A stretch of 10,116 nucleotides of DNA from Dokdonella_A sp937902695. GTDB taxonomy: Bacteria; Pseudomonadota; Gammaproteobacteria; Xanthomonadales; Rhodanobacteraceae. Positions 1 through 6,008 of this stretch are shown piece by piece. The stretch's first letter is position 1, and each line of letters starts with the position of its first letter. The notes beneath the pieces are model-generated. The model had not been told where the DNA came from. It ran no database searches and saw only the letters and a program-made list of their open reading frames with translations. The stretch lies in contig JBEHYO010000110.1 in assembly GCA_048498135.1 (NCBI GenBank), positions 1 to 10,116 of the forward strand. The letters are read 5' to 3'. The translations under genes were made by a program, and so were the position numbers.

Positions 1-924
1 TCAGTACCAGACCCGCAACCCGATCACCCACCGCGTTTCGCGGGCGTCGACGCCGCCAGCTTCGCCGAGCGAAGCGGTCCCGCCAAAGCGCTCCACGCGT
101 TCAACGCCAAAATACGCCGCCAATTCGCGGCGTATCTCGTAGCGCAGACGAAGGCCCAACGCGGCGTCGGACAGCCCCGATCCGATGCGAGCTGCCGGAT
201 CCGCTTTCCCATAGGCGTTGAACTCCAGCCGCGGCTGCAGGATCCAGCGCTGCGTCAATGAAAGGTCGTAGTCAGCCTCCGCGCGCAACGCTGTGCGTCC
301 GGCATCGCCAAGATATGCCGTCACGCCGAGCTCGAACCAATACGACGCGAGCCCCTGCACGCCAAGCGCCGTCCACGAGCGATGCGCACCGCGGCCAAAA
401 TCATGACGGACGCCGAGCTGCGTATCCCAGTACGTCGCCATGGCATGACTCCACAGAACCTCTGCATCGGCGCCCTCGAACGCGCCTTGTGTGTGCTCGC
501 CCTCGCTGCGCACGAGCAGCTTGTCGAAATCGCCGCCGACGCTTGCCGCGAGCTTCCACGCCGTTGCCGCGTCGTGATTCCCGCCGGAACGTTCAAGCCG
601 ATTGAATCGCAACATCGCGACCGGCGCGGTGTCGTCCATTTCCATCGCGTCGGTCATTTCGCGCGGCGACATTTCCGTCATCGCGTGCTGCGGCGCAGGC
701 GGCGGCACATGATCCGTCACCGGATGCGTCGCTTCGTCGGACTTCGCATCGCGCGCCGCCGCCTTCGGCTGGGCGGGTTGCTCCCCATCTTGCGCGTCGT
801 GCATCGCGGCGTGCTCGCGACTGGACGCATCCTGGCCATGCGTTTGCGCATGGGCGCCACTGCAAGCCAGCGCGAAACTGATCGCAACCGCCACGGCAAC
901 CGCAACTTGTCGCGGCAGCTTCAT
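1..924 (-). CDS. copB: Copper resistance protein B (CopB), outer-membrane protein
   Basis: This 307-residue protein belongs to the CopB family, outer-membrane beta-barrel proteins that work with the periplasmic oxidase CopA in copper tolerance; the exact role, copper binding or efflux, is unsettled. A signal peptide covers about residues 1-26, with likely cleavage after GAHA. Residues 27-100 form a low-complexity linker rich in His, Met, Ala and Asp that could bind copper. The rest is the barrel domain, with family stretches WDTQLGVRHD (166-175), GVQGLASYWFE (188-198), SLTQRWILQPRLEFN (222-236) and GLRLRYEIRRE (257-267). It ends in GLRVWY, a terminal aromatic residue typical of barrels recognised by the BAM complex. 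Its ATG overlaps the TGA of copA (ATGA), so translation is probably coupled. The gene is complete; its stop occupies the first three bases of the window, so any downstream cop gene or terminator is not visible. Confidence 0.93.
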   Translation of the reverse strand: MKLPRQVAVAVAVAISFALACSGAHAQTHGQDASSREHAAMHDAQDGEQPAQPKAAARDAKSDEATHPVTDHVPPPAPQHAMTEMSPREMTDAMEMDDTAPVAMLRFNRLERSGGNHDAATAWKLAASVGGDFDKLLVRSEGEHTQGAFEGADAEVLWSHAMATYWDTQLGVRHDFGRGAHRSWTALGVQGLASYWFELGVTAYLGDAGRTALRAEADYDLSLTQRWILQPRLEFNAYGKADPAARIGSGLSDAALGLRLRYEIRRELAAYFGVERVERFGGTASLGEAGGVDARETRWVIGLRVWY

Positions 925-2666
925 GCGACAACCACCTCACGAAACATCCCCGCCTCCATGTGATACAGCAGATGACAGTGATACGCCCACCGCCCCACCG
1001 CATCGGCGCTGACGCGATAACTCACCTTCTGCGCCGGCTGCACGACGAGCGTGTGCTTGCGCGCGAGGAACTCGCCCTCCGGCGTCTCGAGCTCGCTCCA
1101 CATCCCGTGCAGGTGGATCGGATGCGTCATCATCGTGTCGTTGACGAGCACGAACCGCACGCGCTCGCCGTGTGCGAGCCGCAGCGGCTCCGCACCTGAG
1201 AACTTCTGGCCGTTGAACGACCACACGTAACGCTCCATGTGACCGGTCAGGTGCAGCTCGATCTCGCGGCCCGTATCGGCTGAGATCGGCGCGCCGATCG
1301 CGTGCACGTCGGCGTACGTCAGCACGCGGCGCCCGTTGTCCCGGAGGCCGATGCCGGGATCGTCGAGATTCGTGCGCGGTGTGTCGACGCGCATGTCGAC
1401 GCCGGGTCCGAACTCGGCGGCGGCGTGATGAGGCGCCTCGGCCGCGCCGTGCGCGCCGCCGTGATGCATTCCCGGCATGGAATCGCCGGACATGTCCATT
1501 CCGGCCATCGCGTCGCCGCCCATATCGCCCATCATGTCGCGCATCGTCAGCAAGGGTCGTGGATCGGGCGACGGCACGTCGGCTTCAAGACCCGTGCGTG
1601 GCGTCAGCGTGCCGCACGCGTAACCGGAGCGATCCATCGACTGCGCGAAGATCGTGTAGGCGCGATCGTCGCTCGGCTGCACGATGACGTCGTAAGTCTC
1701 CGCGGGTCCGATCCGGAACTCGTCGATGCTGACGGGCTCGATGTCCTGTCCGTCCGTCGCGACGACCGTCAGCGACAACCCCGGAATCCGCACGTCGAAG
1801 AACGTCATCGACGCGCCGTTGATGAAACGCAGCTTCACGCGCTCGCCGCGCGCGAACGGCGCGGTCCAGTTGCGCGCCGGCGTCGCGCCGTTCATGAGAT
1901 ACGTATACGCGGCGGCCGAAACGTCGGCGAGATCGGACGGATCCATGCGCATCTGGTTCCACATGCGCCGCGATGCGAGCGCAGCGTTCACACCCTCCTG
2001 GCTCACGTCGCGCAGGAAATCGCCGGCCGTCGGCTTGCCGTAGTTGTAATAGTTGCTTTGCTTCTTGAGCGTCGCGTAGATGCGCTCAGGATCGGCGTCG
2101 GTCCAGTCCGACAGCAACACCACGTGCTCGCGATCGGCCGGAAAGCGCTCGCCGTCGCGCGGCTCGACGACGATCGGGCCGTAGAGACCGATCTGTTCCT
2201 GAAACCGCGAATGGCTGTGATACCAGTACGTGCCCGACTGGTTCACCGTGAAACGGTACGTGTACGTCTCGCCTGGCGCGATGCCCATGAAACTCAGGCC
2301 CGGCACGCCGTCCATGTCGGCGGGCAGGATGATGCCGTGCCAGTGGATCGAGCTTCGCACCGGCAGCGCGTTGCGAACGCGCAGCGTCACGGTGTCGCCC
2401 TGACGCCAGCGCAGCAGCGGCGCCGGCAGCTGGCCGTTGACGACGGTCGCGCGCCGCGTCGAGCCGGTGAAATTGACCGGCATCTCGCCGATCGTGAGAT
2501 CGAACTCGCGACCGCTCAGCACACCCCGATTCGAGGCGATGCCGTCGTCGGCGCCGAACAACGGCCGCGCGACGCCCAAGCCGGCCGCGACGCCGCCGCA
2601 GGCGAGGCCCTGCACGAAACGCCGGCGCGACGCGCTGAATCGCGCATTCGCAGCGTGGAATGTCAT
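921..2666 (-). CDS. copA: Copper resistance multicopper oxidase CopA (periplasmic, Tat-exported)
   Basis: This 581-residue multicopper oxidase is of the CopA/PcoA type; the family acts in the periplasm, oxidising Cu(I) and/or sequestering copper. A Tat signal is visible (SRRRFVQG at 13-20, then a hydrophobic stretch), as expected for an enzyme exported folded. Three cupredoxin domains carry all the copper-ligand motifs: HWHG (108-111), HSH (150-152), HPIHLHG (515-521) and HCHLLYHMEAGM (563-574). Cys564 is the type 1 ligand and Met574 its axial partner, so the active site looks intact. Between domains 2 and 3 lies a Met-rich loop (375-400, nine Met) followed by His-rich sequence (401-414), as in copper-specific oxidases. 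The start is fixed by the Tat signal, although no strong Shine-Dalgarno precedes it. The gene follows copL by 91 bases and overlaps copB by ATGA. This is the periplasmic oxidase, not the P-type ATPase that shares the name CopA. Confidence 0.97.
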   Translation of the reverse strand: MTFHAANARFSASRRRFVQGLACGGVAAGLGVARPLFGADDGIASNRGVLSGREFDLTIGEMPVNFTGSTRRATVVNGQLPAPLLRWRQGDTVTLRVRNALPVRSSIHWHGIILPADMDGVPGLSFMGIAPGETYTYRFTVNQSGTYWYHSHSRFQEQIGLYGPIVVEPRDGERFPADREHVVLLSDWTDADPERIYATLKKQSNYYNYGKPTAGDFLRDVSQEGVNAALASRRMWNQMRMDPSDLADVSAAAYTYLMNGATPARNWTAPFARGERVKLRFINGASMTFFDVRIPGLSLTVVATDGQDIEPVSIDEFRIGPAETYDVIVQPSDDRAYTIFAQSMDRSGYACGTLTPRTGLEADVPSPDPRPLLTMRDMMGDMGGDAMAGMDMSGDSMPGMHHGGAHGAAEAPHHAAAEFGPGVDMRVDTPRTNLDDPGIGLRDNGRRVLTYADVHAIGAPISADTGREIELHLTGHMERYVWSFNGQKFSGAEPLRLAHGERVRFVLVNDTMMTHPIHLHGMWSELETPEGEFLARKHTLVVQPAQKVSYRVSADAVGRWAYHCHLLYHMEAGMFREVVVA

Positions 2667-2714
2667 GGGTAGTGCTCTAGGGATCGGCGACGACGAGGCG
2701 CCGCATCGAAGCGA

Positions 2715-2737
2715 CCGCCGGCATTCGCATGCGGCGG
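2715..2737 (-). promoter_or_regulatory. GC-rich stem-loop between copL and copA
   Basis: The 91-base gap between the copL stop and the copA ATG contains a strong inverted repeat. CCGCCG plus CAT pairs with ATG plus CGGCGG, with one bulged G and a four-base loop, giving about nine base pairs. It ends 48 bases before the copA start. No T-run follows in the copA direction, so it is not a classic intrinsic terminator. It could stabilise or process the mRNA, attenuate read-through from copL, or be incidental to the high GC content. Confidence 0.35.
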
Positions 2738-2757
2738 ACCGGACGCGTGAGCGCGCG

Positions 2758-3180
2758 TCAGGCGATCGGTGGCCTCAACAGCGGCGCTTCGATCGCGGTG
2801 CCGGGCCGCGGTGGCGCGATCGCGAAGATGCGCGTCGACGGCATCGACAGCGCCGGCGGCATCGCGAGCACGAGCGCGTCGCACGCGTGCATGCACGCGC
2901 AGGCGTTGCCGCAGCACGGGCAGTCCGCGCCGTGGCCCGGAGGGGTGTCATGCGTCGCGGGCGAAGCCGTCGCGCCGTGATCGGCACAATGAGTCTGCGA
3001 CGGGTGCTGAATGGCCGCATCGGCGCTTCCGCTTGCGTGCGCCGTGCGCTCCGCCAGCGGCATCGCAGCGGCCATCGCGTTCGTCACGGCCAGCAGCAGC
3101 GCCAGCGCGCAGACGAGCATGCGCGCGGCCCGCGAGCGCGCGATGCGTCGCAGATCGAGCGGGAAGCTGGTAAAAAGCAT
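2758..3180 (-). CDS. copL: CopL-like Cys/His-rich metal-binding regulatory protein
   Basis: With the start chosen here this is a small exported protein of 140 residues. An N-terminal stretch (MLVCALALLLAVTNAMA, 21-37) after several arginines looks like a signal peptide. A metal-binding centre follows: six cysteines within 14 residues (DCPCCGNACACMHAC; Cys 87, 89, 90, 94, 96, 100), plus Cys65 and histidines at 59, 64, 68, 77, 83 and 98. The tail ends in LLRPPIA, an ending I associate with CopL-type proteins. In Xanthomonas, CopL lies directly upstream of copAB and is needed for copper-induced expression; position, size and composition match here. How such an exported protein would regulate is unclear, and it may simply bind copper. 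In-frame ATGs also exist at 3195 and 3258 (longer) and 3120 (shorter); none has a clear ribosome-binding site, so the start is uncertain. A related DUF2946-type protein is the main alternative. Confidence 0.68.
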   Translation of the reverse strand: MLFTSFPLDLRRIARSRAARMLVCALALLLAVTNAMAAAMPLAERTAHASGSADAAIQHPSQTHCADHGATASPATHDTPPGHGADCPCCGNACACMHACDALVLAMPPALSMPSTRIFAIAPPRPGTAIEAPLLRPPIA

Positions 3181-3193
3181 GTTCACGGGCCGC

Positions 3194-3222
3194 ATGTTAC
3201 GCGGCGTCCGTGAGGCGCGCAA
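3194..3222 (-). promoter_or_regulatory. Possible sigma-70-type promoter for copL
   Basis: On the minus strand TTGCGC (3222-3217) is followed after exactly 17 bases by TAACAT (3199-3194), a weak match to the -35 and -10 hexamers. Transcription from it would begin only a few bases before the ATG at 3180, giving an almost leaderless copL message and excluding the longer starts. The match is poor (3/6 and 4/6) and no copper-regulator operator is recognisable nearby. Confidence 0.22.
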
Positions 3223-3281
3223 AGCGGCTCGCACCGCCGCGCGCGCTGCACGGTCCAATCCGCCCCTGACGTGCGAAGCCG

Positions 3282-4133
3282 ATGAACTATCGCCACGCCT
3301 TCCACGCCGGCAACTTTGCCGATGTGTTCAAGCATTCGATCCTGCTCGGCCTGCTCGAAGCGCAGAAGCAGAAGCAGAGCGCGTTCTGCTACTTCGACAC
3401 GCACGCCGGCCGCGGCCGCTATGACCTGCGCAGCGAGGAGGCGGCGAAGACGCGCGAATACGCCGGCGGCGTGCAGCGCCTCCTGACCAGCACCCGCCTG
3501 CCGACCGCGCTCCACATCTATGTCAATCTCGTGCGCGCGCTGAACGCGGGACAAGGCAGCGAGCTTGCCGTCTATCCGGGCTCGCCGCTGCTCGCGAGCC
3601 TCGTCATGCGCGAACAGGACCGCGCGATCGCGTGCGAGCTGCAGCCGGACGAAGCCGCCGCGCTGAAGGCGCTGTTTCGCGGCGATGCGCGCTTCTCGAT
3701 CCACGAGCGCGACGGCTACGAAGCGCTGAAGGCGCTGACGCCGCCGAAGCAGAAGCGCGGCCTCGTGCTGATCGATCCGCCGTTCGAGGCGCAAGCCGGC
3801 GAGTTCCTGCAGATCGAAGCCGCCCTCGCCGGCGCGCTCGCGCGCTGGCCGAACGCGACGTATGCGGTGTGGTATCCGATCAAGCTCCGGCAGCACATCG
3901 TGCCGTTCCATCGCTGGATCGCCGAGCGGAGCGGCGCGACGAGCGCGCTGGTCGCCGAGCTGCTGCTGCATCCGGACAACTCGGCGCTTCGGCTCAACGG
4001 CTGCGGGATGGCGATCGTCAATCCGCCGTGGAAGTTCGATCGGCAGCTCGATGAGTTGTTGCCAGTCCTGCGCGAGTTGCTGGCGCAGAGCCGCTACGGC
4101 GCACAAAAGCTCGAGTGGTTAAAGGCCGCATGA
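3282..4133 (+). CDS. rlmJ: 23S rRNA (adenine-2030-N6)-methyltransferase RlmJ
   Basis: RlmJ (formerly YhiR) transfers a methyl group from S-adenosylmethionine to N6 of A2030 in 23S rRNA, in the cytoplasm. The 283 residues match the family's usual length (about 280). The characteristic N-terminus NYRHAFHAGNFADVFKH is present at 2-18. The SAM-binding loop is DTHAGRGRYDL (39-49), and the catalytic motif IV is IDPPFE (164-169), a DPPY/F-type motif typical of N6-adenine methyltransferases. The start is set by the conserved N-terminus; only a weak purine stretch (GCGAAG) precedes it. It diverges from copL across about 100 bases and converges on the FG-GAP gene, with the repeat region at 4140-4252 just after its stop. 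It is a housekeeping gene with no evident link to the copper genes. Confidence 0.96.
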   Translation: MNYRHAFHAGNFADVFKHSILLGLLEAQKQKQSAFCYFDTHAGRGRYDLRSEEAAKTREYAGGVQRLLTSTRLPTALHIYVNLVRALNAGQGSELAVYPGSPLLASLVMREQDRAIACELQPDEAAALKALFRGDARFSIHERDGYEALKALTPPKQKRGLVLIDPPFEAQAGEFLQIEAALAGALARWPNATYAVWYPIKLRQHIVPFHRWIAERSGATSALVAELLLHPDNSALRLNGCGMAIVNPPWKFDRQLDELLPVLRELLAQSRYGAQKLEWLKAA

Positions 4134-4139
4134 ATATTT

Positions 4140-4252
4140 CCCTTCTGCCGCATTTGCGGGAGAAGGTGCCGGCAGGCGGAGGAGGGCAAGCTGGGTTCGG
4201 TCGAACCAAGTGCCGCCCTCACCCTAGCCCTCTCCCGCAAGCGGGAGAGGGG
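4140..4252. repeat. Inverted pair of palindromic repeats (REP/REPIN-like), left arm degenerate
   Basis: This repeat fills most of the 139 bases between the convergent stops of rlmJ and the FG-GAP gene. The right arm holds a perfect palindrome: CCCTCTCCCGC (4228-4238), AA, GCGGGAGAGGG (4241-4251), preceded by GCCCTCACCCTAG. The left arm is an imperfect copy facing the other way: CCTTCT-G-CCGCA / TGCGG-G-AGAAGG (4141-4166), then GGAGGGCA (4180-4187). The centre has a small hairpin, GGTTC GGTC GAACC (4194-4207). The same arrangement recurs at 9423-9526. The hairpins could terminate or protect both convergent transcripts, although no T-run follows. No transposase is nearby. Confidence 0.85.
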
Positions 4253-4272
4253 ATTGGAGCGAGCGGTCGGGG

Positions 4273-5910
4273 TTACGGCGCGTCGAACCCGTCCTCGAAG
4301 ATCACATCCGGATTCGTGCCGCTGACCGTCAGCGTCACCGCCACGGGCACGAACGCCTGCACCGGATCCGACGTCGAAACGCAGACCCACGCCGTGTATT
4401 CGCCGTCATCGAGCGCGCTCGCATCGGCGCTCACCTGCACGTCCTGCGACGCACCCGCCGCGACGCTGCCGTCGATCGGCATCGCATCGAGCCACGCCGC
4501 ATCGGCCGGCGCACCGCACGTCGCATCCGCCGCCTCGTAAATCGAAAACGCGAGCGTGCTGCCGGCATCGCCGACGTTCGCGATCCCGATCGGCTGCATG
4601 TCCGACGTCCCCGGCGCCAGCGAGAACGACAGCGCACCCGGCGAGACCTGCGCCGCCGGCACCGGCGTCGCGCTCGCGGACGAGAACACGTACGCGGCAC
4701 CGCGAAAGTCGCCGGCGACCGGTGCCGATTCGGCCCCGACGATCGCCGTGTCGCTCTCGACCGCAACGCCGATGCCGAACTCGCCGCCCATCGTTGCCGT
4801 ATCGGGAAAGAGCTTCGCCGCTTCGCTCCACGTGCCGGCGCCACGCGTGAAGATGTAGGCCTCGCCCTCGTTCTCTGTGCCGCCTGCGTCGGCGAACAGC
4901 GCGCCGACCGCGGCCGTGTCGCCCGACACGGCAACCGAGAATCCGAACTCGTCGCCGAAGAACGCGTCGTCGGAAACGAGCTTGCCCTCTTCGCTCCAGG
5001 CATCGCCGCTGCCGACGAACGCGTACGCCGCGCCCTGCCCCGAGTACACGACATCGGCATAATGCGCGCCGACGACGGCCGTGCCGGCATCGAGCGCGAC
5101 CGAGACGCCGAACTCGTCGAACGCGGCACCGTCGCTGGCGGTGAGCTTGGTCTTGAGGCTCCACGCATCGGCGCTTCGCGCGAAGACGTACGCCGCACCC
5201 TGATAGCCGTTCGCGCCGATCTGCGCCGATGGCGAGCCGAAGATCGCGATATCGCCGTCGACCGCGAGCGAAAGGCCGAAGCGGTCCGAGGCCGCGCCAT
5301 CGTCGGCCGCGAACGTCGCCTGATAGGCCCAGCCGGTGCCCGCGCGCGTGAACGCATACGCCTTGCCCTGGCTGGCGTTCGCGAACGGCGCGCCGACGAG
5401 CACGGTGTCGCCGTCGATCGCGACCGAGAAGCCGGCTTCGTCGAATGCCGCGCCGTCGTCGGCCGCGAGCTTGGCCTGCTCGGTCCACGTGTCGCCCGAG
5501 CGCACGAACACGTACGCCGCGCCGTGCCCGTCGATGCCGTCGATCGCCGCGAACCGCGCACCGACCACGATCGTGTCGCCCGAGATCGCGGCCGCGAAGC
5601 CGAACTCGTCGCCGGCGGCGCCATCGGGCGCGGTCAGCTTCGCCTGCTGCGTCCAGGTGTCGCCCGAGCGCACGAAGACATACGCGGCGCCCTCGCTCTC
5701 GGCGCCATCGATGTCCGCGCCGGCCGCGCCGACGACCACCGTGTCGCCGTCGAGCGAGACCGAGCGGCCGAGATAGTCGCTGCCGGCGCCGTCGGACGCC
5801 GTGAGCTCGGCGCGGAGCGTCCAGTCAATGTCCCAGGGCGCCGCCGCCGCGGGTGGAACGAAAGCAAGCGCACCGAGCGCGATCCACGCGCCCGAAACCG
5901 GTAAGGTCAT
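4273..5910 (-). CDS. Secreted FG-GAP repeat (seven-bladed beta-propeller) protein
   Basis: Taking the ATG at 5910, preceded by a good Shine-Dalgarno (GGAG, six bases upstream), gives 545 residues with a clear signal peptide (1-24, ending PPAAAA); an ATG at 5964 would add 18 residues before the signal. Seven repeats begin near residues 36, 92, 148, 200, 256, 311 and 367. They are 52-56 residues each, of the form DGAAxDEFGxSVAxxGDTxxVGA...GAAYVFxRxGDxWxxxxKL. This is the FG-GAP integrin-alpha-like type, and seven copies predict one closed propeller. Residues about 423-529 look like an Ig-like beta-sandwich with a possible Cys465-Cys510 disulfide. The protein ends in IFEDGFDAP, an Asp/Gly/Phe tail I have seen on many exported proteins of Lysobacterales. 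The fold suggests an extracellular or surface role in binding or adhesion; no catalytic residues are evident and the ligand is unknown. It lies 98 bases after the wHTH-TPR gene on the same strand. Confidence 0.87.
   Translation of the reverse strand: MTLPVSGAWIALGALAFVPPAAAAPWDIDWTLRAELTASDGAGSDYLGRSVSLDGDTVVVGAAGADIDGAESEGAAYVFVRSGDTWTQQAKLTAPDGAAGDEFGFAAAISGDTIVVGARFAAIDGIDGHGAAYVFVRSGDTWTEQAKLAADDGAAFDEAGFSVAIDGDTVLVGAPFANASQGKAYAFTRAGTGWAYQATFAADDGAASDRFGLSLAVDGDIAIFGSPSAQIGANGYQGAAYVFARSADAWSLKTKLTASDGAAFDEFGVSVALDAGTAVVGAHYADVVYSGQGAAYAFVGSGDAWSEEGKLVSDDAFFGDEFGFSVAVSGDTAAVGALFADAGGTENEGEAYIFTRGAGTWSEAAKLFPDTATMGGEFGIGVAVESDTAIVGAESAPVAGDFRGAAYVFSSASATPVPAAQVSPGALSFSLAPGTSDMQPIGIANVGDAGSTLAFSIYEAADATCGAPADAAWLDAMPIDGSVAAGASQDVQVSADASALDDGEYTAWVCVSTSDPVQAFVPVAVTLTVSGTNPDVIFEDGFDAP
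5483..5691 (-). repeat. Near-identical DNA copies within FG-GAP repeats 1 and 2
   Basis: The 41 bases at 5483-5523 and 5651-5691 match at 37 positions, including a perfect 20-base run, and are exactly 168 bases (56 codons) apart. They encode the end of propeller blades 1 and 2 (SGDTWTxQAK region). Later blades are more divergent at DNA level. This suggests a fairly recent blade duplication or gene conversion, or strong constraint on both the protein and the codons. Confidence 0.7.
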
Positions 5911-6008
5911 CGGAGTCTCCGTCGGCAAACGCGCAAGATCGCGATCGCGGCGCCGCGCGGTCACTCCGAAGTCATTGCATTGGCGTTACGAAAAGTTTTC
6001 GAAGCGGA
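5911..6008 (-). other. Gap between wHTH-TPR and FG-GAP genes, with AT-rich palindrome
   Basis: This 98-base gap separates two co-oriented genes. Just after the regulator's stop lies the 13-base palindrome CGAAAAGTTTTCG (5989-6001), which is AT-rich for this window. GATCGCGATC (5937-5946) is a second short palindrome. A GGAG ribosome-binding site for the FG-GAP gene occupies 5917-5920. I see no convincing -35/-10 pair and no terminator with a T-run, so co-transcription with the upstream gene is possible. Confidence 0.4.

Noticed and set aside
921..2666. Laccase or bilirubin-oxidase-type enzyme instead of CopA
   Set aside because: The Tat signal, the Met-rich loop, copB immediately downstream and a CopL-like gene upstream all favour the copper-resistance oxidase.
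1302..2672. Long plus-strand open frame (456 codons) antisense to copA
   Set aside because: The product is low-complexity His/Arg/Ala sequence, mirroring copA, whose copper motifs are intact.
2663..2917. Minus-strand frame of 84 codons that leaves copL in another frame and stops at the copA ATG (ATGA overlap)
   Set aside because: The overlap would suit translational coupling, but the product is Arg/Ala-rich and it has no visible ribosome-binding site; it is more likely a shadow of copL.
3183..4106. Minus-strand open frame (307 codons) opposite rlmJ
   Set aside because: rlmJ is unmistakable on the plus strand; the opposite product is Arg/Gln-rich without family features.
4228..4251. Classic intrinsic terminator
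   Set aside because: The hairpin is strong but no T-run follows on either strand; it fits a dispersed palindromic repeat better, even if it also affects transcript ends.
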